From Apoderus coryli (lineage: Eukaryota > Arthropoda > Insecta > Coleoptera > Attelabidae), in assembly GCA_911728435.2 (NCBI GenBank), contig OU452199.1, positions 44,595,004 through 44,659,003 on the forward strand: a DNA stretch of 64,000 nt, read 5' to 3'. The translations under genes were made by a program, and so were the position numbers. Positions within the stretch are counted from its first letter, which is position 1. The number at the start of each line of letters is the position of its first letter. The notes below the pieces were generated by a model, which saw nothing but the letters and a program-made list of their open reading frames with translations, was not told the DNA's origin and made no database searches. Positions 11,641 through 23,640 of this stretch are shown here, one piece after another.

Positions 11641-13590
11641 AAACGAAGAAGAGCAATATAAAATATTTTTTTAGGATAAAAAACTCGGAATTTTTTATAA
11701 TTTTGCCTTTTTTTATACAATTTTGTAAAAAAACTTGGAATTTTTTATCATTCTGACTTTTTTACACAATTCTGTAAAAAATCTCGGAATTTTTTTATCA
11801 TTCTAACTACGAAAACGAAGAAGAGCAATATAAAATATTATTTTAGGATAAAAAAACTCGGAATTTTTTATCATTTTGACTTTTTTTACACAATTTTGTA
11901 AAAAAACTTGGAATTTTTTATCATTTTGACTTTTTTACACAATTCTGTAAAAAATCTCGGAATTTTTTTATCATTCTAACTTTTTTTACACAATTCTGTA
12001 AAAAATCTCGGAATTTTTTATCATTTTGACTCTTTTTACACAATTTTCCAAAAAACTCAGAAATTTTTATCATTCTCATTTTTTTTAACACAATTTTGTA
12101 AAAAGTAGCGGAATTTGTTATCACTCTGACTTTTTACACAATTATGTAAAAAAATCTGAATTCTTTATCATTCTAACTCTTTTACACAATTCTGTAAAAG
12201 AGTGAGAATGATAAAGAATTCCGTGTGTAAAAAACTACACAATTCTGTAAAAGAGTGAGAATGATAAAGAATTCCGTGTTTAAAAAATTACACAATTCTG
12301 TAAAAAAATCTCGTAAAATTTTATCATTCTGACTTTTTTTACACCATTCTGTAAAAAAAATCGGAATATTTTATCATTCTGACTTCTTTTACACAATTCT
12401 GTAAAAAACTCGGAATTCTTTATCATTCTGACTTTTTTACACAATTCTGTAAAAATCTCGGAATTTTTTTATCATTTTAACTTTTTTTACACAATTCTGT
12501 AAAAAATCTCTGAATTTTTTATCATTTTGACTTTTTTACACAATTTTCGAAAAAACTCAGAAATTTTTATTCTCATTTTTTTTTCACACAATTTTATAAA
12601 AAATAGCGGAATTTGTTATCACTCTAACTTTTTACACAACTATGTAAAAAAAAACTGAAGTCTTTATAATTCTGACACACAATTCTGTGTGTAAAAAATT
12701 ACACAATTGTATAAACAAACTTGGAATTTTTTATCAATCTGACTTTTTTTACACAATTCTTAAAAACTCGTAATATTTTATCATTCTGACTTTTTTTACA
12801 CAATTCTGTAAAAAAAACTCGGAACATTTTATCATTCTGACTTTTTTACACAATTCTGTAAAAAAAGTCAGAATGATAAAATATTACGAGTTTTTTTTAC
12901 ACAATTCTGTAAAAAAAACCCGGAATTTTATATTATTCTGACTTTTTTACACAATTCTGTAAAAAGATCGGAATATTTTATCATTCTGACTTTTTTTACA
13001 CAATTCTGTGAAAAACTCGGAATTCTTTATCATTCTGACTCTTCTACACAATTCTGTAAAAGAGTCAGAATGATAAAGAATTCTGTGTGTAAAAAAATAC
13101 ACAATTCTATAAACAAACTTGGAATTTTTTATCATTCAGACTTTTTTTACACAATTCTTAAAAAACTTGAAATTTTTCATCATTCTGACATTTTTTACAC
13201 AATTCTGTAAAAAAACTTGGAATATTTTATCATTCTGACTTTTTTAACATAATTCTGTAAAAAAAACTCGGAATATTTTATCATTCTGACTTTTTTTACA
13301 CAATCATGTAAAAAAATCTTGGAATTTTTTATCATTTTGACCTTTTTTACATAATTCTGTAAATAAAAACTGGGAATATTTTATCATTTTGACTTTTCAC
13401 ACAATTCTGTAAAAAAACTGGGAATATTTTATCATTCTGATCTTTTTGACACAATTCTGTAAACATCTTGGAATTTTTTATCATTCTGACTTTTTTACCC
13501 AACTCTGTAAAAAAAAACTCGTAATTTTTATTATTTGAATTTTGATGATAAAAAATTTCAGTTTCTTTTAGAGAATTCTGCAGAAGAAAG
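11641..13590. repeat. About 49-bp minisatellite with a hairpin in every unit
   Basis: Units of about 48-50 bp read TTTTTACACAATTCTGTAAA, then an AAACTCGGAATTTTTTATCA segment, then TTCTGAC. Each unit holds an inverted repeat, TTTTTACA/TGTAAAAA around CAATTC. Some units or half-units are inverted: the complement GTCAGAATGATAAA occurs near 12200, 12265, 12865 and 13060. The left edge has a segment duplicated 172 bp apart (AACTACGAAAACGAAGAAGA at 11633 and 11805). Minus-strand open frames across it translate the repeat (NDKKFRDFLQNCVKK) and are not evidence of a gene. Confidence 0.93.
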
Positions 13591-15709
13591 TCAGAATTCT
13601 AAAACGCTTCCGGAAATAACAATGCAATAGCAGAAAATTAATTATGAGAAGTAATCCAGTCTTTTATTCAAAACAAGAAAATTAATTGAATTTGTATTGA
13701 TGACACCAACTCCAAAAACAGGTCATGAAATACTAGGACTACTTATTTCGAACATCCTGTACATATTACCTTTCCTATGGGGGTGGAGATTTTCAATAAT
13801 TAACTAACCAATTTTGGATAGGGAAATTGTCTTCCTTTAAAATTACGTAACTCAATACTTCTTTCCAATTAAAATTTCAAGGTTGAAATGCACCCATACT
13901 CACGAAAAAATGTATCTTTCCTTTTTCTCATTAATGTAGTGGCTTTTATAACTAAGTCGATAGAATTATTTTCATGATGAAACTTTAATTTCAAGTGGCG
14001 AAATACCAAAATATGAAGCTTTAACCGGTATGTTTTGTGTATCAGATTCTGTGGCAAGGTGATAATGGCTTTAATGGCCGTTTTATAATGTTCATTTACC
14101 AACTCTCTTCTATTATGTATTTTGGGTTTTAGATAGCTAAAGCTTCAGCAGGAAATACCTATACTCACACATGTTGTGGCCAGAAAAAATTAGCAGTAGA
14201 TAACGTTATGTTTTGAATACATATTGACTAACTATTTTTCGCGCTTCAGGCTAATGAAAAATAATTGCCTAACTGGTTCGTATATGTTATATGTATGTAC
14301 TACATGCAATGTTTGTTGATAAAGTTCTGTCAGACAGTTATTATCATCATCATCATGGTTATAGTGGAATATCCACACGCATAAACATGATCTCGCCTGT
14401 CTGTTATTTGGTTGAATTTACATTTATTTGAAATATGGACAATTTTAAATTTCACGGCTTTGTTTTTGTGTGTCGTTGTTGATGTCCAAACAAAATCTTT
14501 GATTACTATCAAAGGACAAAAAGTCAATTTTACTGAATTTGTGCAATATGTGAATCCACAAGCCGACGAACTTGTAATAAATACGATCACAGATATCGAT
14601 ATATATCCAATTTGTTTCATTATTGCTGTTATGTGTCTTGCATTTATACAGTGACTGCAGATATGCAAATTGACGTTACTTCGAGTATATTTGATGTAGG
14701 ACGGGCAATTGATTGGCTAGCAGAATATCCAACCTAAAACTATAAAGTGGCTTGAATCTGCGTCCAAATCTTGACGAAGACCTTCGTTTTAAAAAATATA
14801 TTGATCAAAATATAAAAACAGAAGCAGGAGCTGAGATTTCGACGTTAATCTTGAAAAGGAGAACAATGTCAGGTGTATGTAGATTTAGGCCATGCTTAAC
14901 GTCGCTGGTCCAGGCGTTTGAAAGTACTTCCGTCCACCAACTGTATACATTTTCATCTTCGCACATTTGGCGATCCCAAACTCCAGATATTTTTTGAGGA
15001 AGAAGAACGGTCTCTGGAAATTACCTCGCACCTCTATAGGGGGTATTACCTCAGTCAGATCATTAAAATGGAATTTCGTCTTTAAATTCATATTTGTGTG
15101 ATCGTACCTAAAGTTGACAAACATTAGTTTGTCACTTCGTATTAAATTAGAAATTATGATGATTAAAGTCAGTTGACATTAAACAAAATGACATTTAACT
15201 GCACGCCGTCGCTAGTGATTAAGCGGAGCTGGAATTTCAGTCTCTTACATTATATACCTTTATGTATATAATAGTATATTGCAGGAATAACGGGGGAATT
15301 TTCAATTTTCACGGATTATTATAGGAGGTGCATACCGACCGGTGGGTGGTGGTGGATGAGCGACCAGGCGGGCGTCGTCATTCGCTTTAAATGTCACATC
15401 GTATTTCTCCGCTTTTATGTGAGGGTATTTTTTTCGGCAGACTATCTACTGATACTTAGTTACTCAAAGGAAATGTATTAGTTGTTCTTAGTTGAAACTC
15501 TGACATTAGTTTGCTTGTTTTTAGCTTTCGATATGATACGAGGGACAGTTTTTAATTCCGCTGAATCGGTGATAAGGATACAAAATGAAAATGCAATGCT
15601 ATTTTTCTTTCTCAAATATTTATCAGAAATTTTAATGAAGTAGTCCACGATACTCTGAATTATCAGTTTAATGATATGAAATGATACTGTCGTTCATCCA
15701 CTCAAATTT
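13591..15709. other. No gene recognised
   Basis: AT-rich DNA. A plus-strand open frame of 80 residues at 14412-14654 has two hydrophobic stretches but matches nothing I know. Frames at 14752-14997 and 13869-14102 are likewise unrecognised. A CATCCTGTA motif ends near 13759. A short (ATC)n tract lies at 14341-14356. Confidence 0.4.
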
Positions 15710-15911
15710 AGTTTATTAAATTGCAGGTGCTCTTCAAGATACAAAAGCAGACATGTTTTAGTTCTCTAAGAAATGATCTTCAGTGTTAATATCTTAAAAC
15801 TGTATACATATTAACACTGAAGATGATTCCTTAGAGAATTTAAACATGTCTGCTTTTGTATGTTGAGGATCAACTTTTCTATGTTCAGGATCACCTGCAA
15901 TTTAATAAACT
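15710..15911. repeat. Foldback element, about 90-bp imperfect arms
   Basis: The left arm starts AGTTTATTAAATTGCAGGTG at 15710 and the right arm ends with its complement at 15911. Inner parts also pair: ACAAAAGCAGACATGTTTTA with a complement reading AAACATGTCTGCTTTTGT, and ATCTTCAGTGTTAAT with ATTAACACTGAAGAT. The loop is about 20 nt near 15790-15810. There is no open frame. The right arm carries about 20 extra nucleotides. It lies just beyond the 3' end of the minus-strand LINE at 15.9-19.3 kb, so it may be a MITE or a foldback formed at that LINE's end. Confidence 0.85.
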
Positions 15912-16737
15912 CATGTCATTAATCTGGAAGCTTAATACTACTAATTTGTTTTTACAAAAATAATGCATATTTCGCCAAAAATATCCCAAAACCGCTTTCT
16001 TCTATTTTTCAAGTACTCGGGCAGTGCATTATAATATTTGCAAGGTGCATAAACGAAACTACGTTTATACATATTTGAAACATGTCCTGGGATAACAAGC
16101 ATTTGTCCCTGCCTTGTGTTTCTCGCAGTAACTTTTGGAAATTTCTTAAATTAGACTTTTATGTGTTAACCCCCTGATATGAATCTCCCTCATCTTTTCA
16201 AGCTTGAACTGACCAGACTCGGAAATTTTATGGCTAATTTTATGGTCGAATGCAATAGGCAAAACGAAAACATGAATTTTGGATCCTCTGCAAACGATCT
16301 GAATCAAACTTAAGCAAGGCCGCACCATACACAGTGTCACAATATGAGACCTTAGAGACAATCAAGGCTTCACCAATGCCAAGTTTAGTTTTAGTATTAA
16401 TAGTATGACTGTGATGAAAAAGATATTTTAAAATCGGATAAGTGGCCCTACAGAGCCGGTTGACATGACTTGTAAATCGCAGACCCTCATCCATCCAAAG
16501 ACCAAGGTTCCTCGCTTCACTCTGTCTAGAAATTACTTCACCGCCAAGGCGAAATTCAAATCTGCTACCCACAGTCCCTCTCTTTACCCTTGGACCGAAC
16601 AACATACCGATGGACTTACTGGCATTCAGCTTCAAATTGTGTGCCGTTGAAAATTGTACAAGACGCTCCAGATCGGCGTTCAATAAATCCTGAGCCACAT
16701 TACTCTCATCTGCCTCAAAAGAGATATAGGCCTGTGT

Positions 16738-16744
16738 ATCGTCG
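16738..16744. repeat. Left target-site duplication of the RTE insertion
   Basis: ATCGTCG. It is repeated exactly at 18418-18424 on the other side of the RTE element. On the minus strand it encodes the two Asp codons of the host LINE's YADD box. Confidence 0.85.
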
Positions 16745-18417
16745 AAATCATTAAACTGGAAAACGCAGATGGACAAATAGTCACAAATAAACAAGAGATT
16801 CTAGAAACTGTGAAAGATTTCTATGCAAATTTATATGGCAATGATGAACAGCTGAGATGCACAGAGGACATCCCTCGAGTTTTAAACCAGGGATCGGAGG
16901 AAATGCCTGACATAACAGAGGAGGAAGTCCTAAAATCAATATCGGAAATGAAAAACAATAAGGCTCCAGGTGATGACGACATCGTGATTGAGGCAGTTAG
17001 GGAAGGCGGAGAACAACTGTTAAAGGCCATAACAAAATTATTCAATAAATGTCTTATGGAAAACCACAACACCTACGAACTGGAACAATGCATCCATAAT
17101 CATCATGCATAAGAAGGGCAACATTGCCGACCTGAAGAACTATAGACCAATTAGCCTGCTTTCTCATCTCTATAAATTGTTTACCAAAATTCTAACTAAG
17201 CGTCTAACATCGAAATTGGACTTCTACCAGCCGACAGAACAGGCAGGTTTCCGATCCGGATACGGAACAAATGACCATCTGCAAGTTATTAAGACATTGA
17301 TCGAGAAGTCCGTTGAGTACAACAAACCAATCGTGTTAATATTTGTGCACTACGAAAAGGCGTTTGATTCCATCAAGCACAGCGAGATGTTTAAAGCACT
17401 TGCCGACTGCCGAGTAGACCACAGATACTCTGCTATACTGCAACATATATACGGAAATGCAACAGCGAGCATAAGACTCCATGAAGAGACAGACAGATTC
17501 AGAGTGCAGCGCGGTGTACGACAAGGCGACACAATCTCCCCTAAACTATTTACCACTTTGTTGGAGTATATGTTCAAGAGTGTCGAGTCGGAGAATATGG
17601 GTATAAATATTAACGGTGAAAATTTCAGTCACCTTCGGTTCGCTGATGATCTTGTACTGATTTCAGATAGCTTGGATAAGGCAGAGAAACTGCTTATGAG
17701 ACTAACATCTGCTTCACATAAAGTTGGGCTTAAAATCAATCCATCGAAAACAAATTTCATGACAAATCTAGTCCCAAGCCGAAACTACTTAGTAGAAGGG
17801 AAAGAAATTTTCCAAGTTACATCCTACAGATATCTGGGCCATGATATTACGATTGGCAGGGACAATCAAACCTGCGAAATCAAAAGAAGGATAGGACTAA
17901 CGTGGGCCGCCTATGGGAAGCTGAAGCACATTTTTAAGTCCGAAACCCCCATATGCCTTAAGCGGAAAGTGTTTGATCAGTGTGTTCTGCCGGTTCTGAC
18001 TTATGGTTCGGAGACCTTAACTCTAACACGAAAATCGGTAAATAAAGTAAGAGTGGCCCAGCGAGCCATGGAACGCTCCATGTTGGGAGTCACGCTGAGA
18101 GACAGGATTCCGAATGATCGGATACGCCAGAGAACAGGGGTTACCGATGCAATCCAGCGAATAACATATTTCAAGTGGAACTGGGCTGGACATGTCGCAA
18201 GAATGACCAACGAAAGATGGACCAAAAAGATCATAGAGTGGAGACCTAGGCAAGATGCGTTCAGGAACAGAGGTCGTCCGCCGACCCGGTGGACGGATGA
18301 CATAAAAAGAGTAACACCAAATTGGATCCAGGATGCCCAGGATCGAAATAAATGGAGATCGTTAACGGAGGCCTATGTTCAGCAGTGGACGAGACAGGCT
18401 GTTTGATGATGATGATG
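16745..18417 (+). mobile_element. RTE-clade LINE, 5'-truncated, with 7-bp target duplication
   Basis: The insertion is bounded by ATCGTCG on both sides. The 3' end is a short run of GATGAT units directly after the stop codon with no poly(A), which is typical of RTE/BovB elements. Removing it rejoins the host LINE's HLEHYADD to TQAYISF without gap, which confirms the boundaries. The copy is 1,673 bp and truncated in the linker between endonuclease and RT, so the endonuclease is missing. Confidence 0.93.
16747..18406 (+). pseudogene. RTE reverse transcriptase with motif-A Asp lost
   Basis: The frame is open from the element's 5' junction through NNKAPGDDDI to a one-base frameshift (an extra C at 17064-17065). 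The main 433-codon frame (17105-18406) then carries the rest. Landmarks are LKNYRPISLL (residues 11-20), motif A LIFVHYEKAFDS, RGVRQGDTISPKLF, the catalytic FADD box at residues 179-182 and the C-terminal GHVARM and GRPPTRW motifs. RTE relatives read FIDYEKAFD in motif A. Here the catalytic Asp codon is CAC (His, residue 82). Apart from the frameshift and this substitution the frame is well preserved, which suggests a fairly young copy of an already inactive or once-mutated lineage. Confidence 0.92.
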
Positions 18418-18424
18418 ATCGTCG
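18418..18424. repeat. Right target-site duplication of the RTE insertion
   Basis: ATCGTCG, identical to 16738-16744. It follows directly after the GATGAT tail of the RTE element. Confidence 0.85.
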
Positions 18425-19345
18425 GCATAATGCTCCAGGTGGCAATTCTCGAAGACTGTATAAAAGTCCGAAATATATATCGAAAAGAGCAAAGGTCCAA
18501 GAACCGAACCTTGCGGGACGCCCATTTTTATAGCCGAGTAGCCAGAATATACATTTTTATAAACTATCTGCTGCCGGCGGTCGGACAAATAGCTTCTAAT
18601 CATATTAACAGCTCTGTTCGAAAAATTATAATAATAAGGCTTACTACATATAGAATATTCGAGTCCATACAGTCGAGGGCCTTCGAGTAATCAAGAAGCA
18701 CCAATGCAGTGACTTTTCCATTATCTGTCTCTTTTAGAATATCGTCCATAATATGCGCCAAGATCGTTGCTGTACCAAACCCCTGTCTGAACCCAGATTG
18801 ATTCGGCTTCAGAAACCCACTACTCAGGACATAATACGAAATCTGCGCAAAAATTACCCTTTCCAATATTTTTGATAACACTGGAAGAAGACTAATTGGT
18901 CTCAAATGTTTCAGTTCGGTAGGTTCTTCAATTTTTGCTAGTGGAATCACATTAGCCTGTTTCCATCCTTCAGAAAATGTAGAGCTCATGAGTGAGCAAT
19001 TGATGATATGCGTCAGATGATCAATTAGGTCAAAACTAACCACCCGTAACATCCTCATACTAATCAAATCAGGTCCGACAGCACTCGTTTTTATAGAATT
19101 CAAATACCGCACAAACGCAGTCCGATCCACAGCACTGAACTCATAGTGATGATCCTGTTGACAATGGTCATCATATTTATCCAACAATCTCAGTTGAGCC
19201 TCCGTTTTCTGCAAAACTGCCTGATCAGTAAAGTGCTTCTTTATATTTTCCAGATCCAACAAATTCTGAGGCAAGCTGTTACCATTTCTTTTGTCGCGTA
19301 TAATATTCATAGATTTCAGAGTATTCTATGCTTTATGGTCATCTC

Positions 19346-22300
19346 ATGAACACGTAAACATCAATCAGTTGGAGACAGAAATTTGTCTATTTTTATGTTA
19401 CCTCCCGTTGGTCCATAACGTTATTGGAAATTTGGTGGGTTACAAGAGTTGAACATATTGGGCGCCCCTGCCATTGTTTTTCATGGTAAGATTCCCCATA
19501 AACCGATGACAATAATTTGAAGAGACTCCTAGCTTAGTCACAAACTTTATAACGTAGCGGTATTGAACTTTCTCTATGTCTTTACTTTTCCCAATTTAGA
19601 ATTGTCGTTGGATCAATGTTCATCCAACAATCGAGTATATGAACGCTCAAAAAGTCAAATTGCTGCTGATTTGGCGTCGACAAAGACTTTTGCCGGCAGA
19701 CGAAGCCGTAGATGCAGTGAAAAGCCATGCTTAAGAGGTGTCTGAAGAAGATTGGGAAGATATTAAAAACTACTATTTTCAAACTATAACTTTCCGACTT
19801 GATGCCACCGGATTTACTATTCCTTTTTCTGAATTATTTTGAGTCGCGATAAGAGCAAGTATACAATGAATAATCAACTAGCTCTAAACAATAAATCAAA
19901 CTCAATCCTCCGTTTCTTTGAAGTGGTTTTAGATGGATATAAAATAATTTCTCACTCTTTTAATTTTACCGATCCCCAAAAGATTTTCATTAAAACTTTT
20001 GTTGTGCTGTATACTGCAGTAAGAAGAAGAAGAAGACGAAGAGCATCACTCGAAATTAGCCGAATTTGATGTCATACTTTATTATAAAGAGTATAAGTCT
20101 TTCTTTATATCTATAGTTATACAGTTAGTTATGGTAGACTGTAGAGAGTTTAAGAAAGTTTTCCTTCCGTTTAGTTTCGCAGTTGTGTTCGCTTAATTTA
20201 TTTATAAAGTTTCCCATTTTAAGATTAAAATATCGTGTGCATATACAAGTTTAAATGAAAATCAACATATAAAACTAAATAAAAAAATCCTAGACATTGA
20301 AGTTTAATTTTCTGGGGTGTTCTTAAGAGGATAATATTAGATCTGGCTCTAACGCATCATTGTGTCTACCTTTTAATTTATTGGAGTATCTCTATATCAC
20401 CCTACAACCCACTAATTCATATAAAGCAGATTAATTCTAAAGAAGTAGTCCATGTCGAAGTGTAGTAGAATATATTTATAAAGAAGATTAATTTCGAAGG
20501 TACGAAAATGTTGAACATTGTGTCTAAAGTTAAATGTGGGCCTGCCATATTTCAATCGTGATAGGAACACCCCACGATATAATATACTATTTTACATAGA
20601 AACAAAATCTAGTCAGCAAATTATTATGTCTATACCGAGCTTTGAATGTATGACATCCACCTTAGAAGATTTCAAGGCATTTCAAAAATATCCGCCGCAT
20701 TTTTCCTAACGTGATCTTACGAAGCTCGTAACGTAGGCGTTGTAGAAAATTCACCATGTAATTGGCTGGTACATATGAGAGAGTTTATAGGCACACGCTT
20801 TATATTAAAGCTGAGCTTCAATAGAATCAATTTCCATTGAGTTTGACCGTCTTCGGTCCATTCAGAGGAATTTGGAAGGAACAAACTTTTTCAGAACAGT
20901 GTAGGATCCTTTAATTAGGGAGAACCATCTAAATCGACCAGGATGATCTCGTACTTCTCTAATTTTTTTGACTGAGATATCCCATACACTATATCAATAA
21001 GAAGATCATATAGAATTACGTTTATCTACTACCTACACGATCGACCCTCTGTACTTGAGTTCTATGCGTGACCTTTTGTCCTCATTGTATGTATAGTCCC
21101 ATTGCCGTTGACATAAATAACAAATTTGTTGTATACTTGCTGCTTTTATGTATGTAAACATTACACCTGGCACTGAATAATTCTCACAATAATAATGAAG
21201 ACACAATATGAAAAATGTACAGAGTACACCCATAGAAACACCTCCACCTCTTAGCACTTGCATTCGTAATCTTGAAACATTTTTGTTATTCGTCTACTTA
21301 TTTTGACTCTGTCATCACAATCTTCATTTTCCTGTACCTGTACTATCATCTTCAACTAACTTATTGTGTTCTGTATTTTCGGAACTTATTAAATTGTCAG
21401 GATATACTAACTGATTTGCCATTTCAAATGTTTTGCGGCCCACCATACTATAAAAATCTGCTTTCTTCTTATCTTTTTCGTCATTTGCAGTGTAATAGAA
21501 TTATAAACGTTCTTGATAGTCTTTCGACGACTCAATACCAACATTAAATTCTTCTATTAAACCAATAATGATACGTGTTAACCGACTGCGCCAAAATTGT
21601 GGTATACTTGCTGCTTTATAAATATGACAAATAGAAAATTAAACTCTCTCTCATTACGTTGGTCTGGGTTTAGGCTTAGACGCCGTGATCGAGACCCGAA
21701 CCCCTAAATGTCATTATCCTTGTAATTCTCCACTCCTTACTGTGTTTTTTTCCGAGAGGACAACAGTATAGCTGATTTGGAAAATTCTACAATGCACACA
21801 GAAAAACAAAATGTATAGTTATCCAAATAAAATACTTAGACTTAAAACACTCTATGTGAATAAATAGAGATATCTGGTTAGATTATGCATTTTGCAGTCG
21901 CATCAGGTAAATCGAATAAAAGTCCGCTTTACGGAAAAGAAGTACAGTGGAAGTTAAGTAAGTAAGTATAAGTAGTAGAAAACGGTAAAGTGCTTACAAT
22001 AGCTGCGACGCCATTATCCTTCAACGGAATAAATCTCTCACACTCACACATTCGCATTTGCTGCAGCCCATCCCCTGCTTACCCCATGGCGGTTTTTAAG
22101 ACTCCAGTATTTTATTTCCATTTCGGATTTTTTTTACTTTTTATCTTTTTTCTTCTTATTTTTGTGTGTATTATATATATATATATAGGTATATAGTGTT
22201 GCTCAGTGGGAATAATGAAACGCAAGCATTTCAACGAATAAATCGCGTAAATTTATTTCAATTTGCAAGTTTGTTGCTGGAATTTTAATTTAGAAGAAAA

Positions 22301-22454
22301 CATTTTTTCCTATTACTGGATAGGTATTATGTTTTATACTTGTTATATAATTTTAGAAGTTCAAATTTAGACATAATCGTCATGGTTTCCAGAAAGTCTA
22401 TAAAGTATAGTCATACAATACTGTCAGATGTTGCCCTAAGATACAGCGTGCTTC
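19346..22454. other. No gene recognised, about 3.1 kb
   Basis: No domain was identified. A plus-strand frame near 19590-19690 is rich in charged residues and reads on past a stop as EEDWEDIKNYYF, suggesting a decayed coding piece, but I cannot name it. Simple sequence occurs at 20020-20040 (AAG-rich) and 22171-22188 (TA)n. Short open frames at 20518-20709, 21033-21263 and 21272-21547 show no motif. Confidence 0.4.
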
Positions 22455-23640
22455 ATGATGACCATAGCGTTTAATATTTGATGGTGTGTGACCTTGCCAA
22501 GGCGTTCGACTGTGTCTCGCATACTATTCTTTTGGAAAAGTTGCATTTTTACGGTGTGAGAGGTGTTCCTTGGAATCTTATAAAGTCCTACCTCACTGGT
22601 AGACAACAGTGTGTTAAAGTGGGAAATATTGAGTCCATCAGGGTTGACGTCAGGTACGGTGTGCCCCAGGGGTCGGTACTGGGTCCCCTGTTTTTCATAA
22701 TATATATAAACGATATATGTTCGTACATGAACGACAAATGTCGCTGTGTATTGTTTGCTGATTACACGTTCTTTTGAAGTTCATCGGGTGTGTTTGAGAA
22801 TCTTAACATTTTGTCTAAGGATGTCCTGGAAGCAGCCGAAATCTGGTTCTCAACAAATAATTTACAATTAAATTGCAACAAAACTAAACAAATTTGGTTT
22901 TTTAGTAACCCTAAATTTGCTAGTAATGACTCTCGCAAAATACTTGGGATTCTTGTTGATGGCGGTTTGAATTGGGCCGAACACGTGAGTCATTTGAGTA
23001 GTAAGCTGTCTGGTATTTTATTTGTAATTAGGCAACTCAGAATGGCGCTTTCCTTTGAGGTTCTTAAGTCTGTCTATTATGGCTTGTTTCATTCGCGTAT
23101 TGTATACGGGGTTATTCTTTGGGGCAACTCACCCAACGCGTTACAGGTTTTTAGGCTACAGAAAAAAGCTATTAGACTGTTGGCTGGTGCGGGGCCTATT
23201 GATCACTGTCGTCCATTCTTTCTTGGGTACAGGATAATGCCTTTGCCTTGTGTTTATGTGTATCACCAGCTCATGGAAATTCATGAGCATAAGGATAAGT
23301 TCCCTAGGCACGGACAGGTTCATGACCACAATACTCGTTCAGTTGGGCTGACCATTGCGCCACGTTTTAGACTTAACAAAAGTCAAAATAACTCGCTAAA
23401 TATAAAACTATATAACAAGCTTCCTGCTAGCTTCAAAATTTTAAACCAGAATAAATTTAAAAGAAAAATAAAGGAACTGCTCTTAAGTAACTGTTTTTAT
23501 TCAGTTGATGAATATATGTCACACTCATTTTGAAAATGATGGTCTATACGCCTTGTTGGATTTGAGATAAAATATTTTGAAACTTGTTTGTAAAAATGTA
23601 ATCTAACTATCTATTGAAAGACAATTTACGTACATCATTA
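22455..23640 (+). pseudogene. Jockey-like LINE RT with one stop and a mutated YADD box
   Basis: The frame enters at RT motif A ([20 protein letters not shown]) and runs through [20 protein letters not shown] to [10 protein letters not shown]. The catalytic box has become FADY (second Asp to Tyr). A TGA follows at 22775-22777, after which the same frame continues uninterrupted to 23533 through WFSTNNLQLNCNKTKQIWF, KILGILVDGGLNWAEHV and the C-terminal CFYSVDEYMSHSF. There are no frameshifts, so only two lesions are obvious in about 350 codons. The 5' half of the element is missing. The 3' UTR ends around 23640. It resembles the beta family but is a distinct subfamily. Confidence 0.88.

Larger units (their letters stand above)
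15945..19345 (-). mobile_element. LINE gamma: Jockey/CR1-like element split by an RTE insertion
   Basis: Read on the minus strand, the RT begins near 19.3 kb with FVRYLNSIKTSAVGPDLIS, LKHLRPISLLPVLSKILERV and motif A LLDYSKALDCMD. A deletion with frame change near 18.6 kb leads to [28 protein letters not shown] and HLEHYADD. The coding then jumps across the inserted RTE (16745-18417) and resumes as DTQAYISF, running through the thumb and C-terminal domain to about 15945. Frameshifts near 16240-16260 and 16150 move the tail (VTARNTRQGQM, SFVYAPCKYYNALP) to other frames. Endonuclease and ORF1 regions are absent. It was disabled by deletion and frameshifts as well as by the insertion. Confidence 0.88.

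Noticed and set aside
11921..13135. Minus-strand repetitive peptides (NDKKFRDFLQNCVKK) as a repeat protein
   Set aside because: They are a direct translation of the about 49-bp minisatellite, broken by stops and by inverted units.
14337..14360. (ATC)n run as an RTE 3' tail on the minus strand
   Set aside because: The sequence next to it shows no RTE coding or 3' UTR similarity to the verified RTE copy at 18.4 kb.
21655..21720. GATCGAGACCC resembling an RNA polymerase III B box, possible SINE or tRNA
   Set aside because: No acceptable A box at the right distance, no cloverleaf, no tail and no target duplication.
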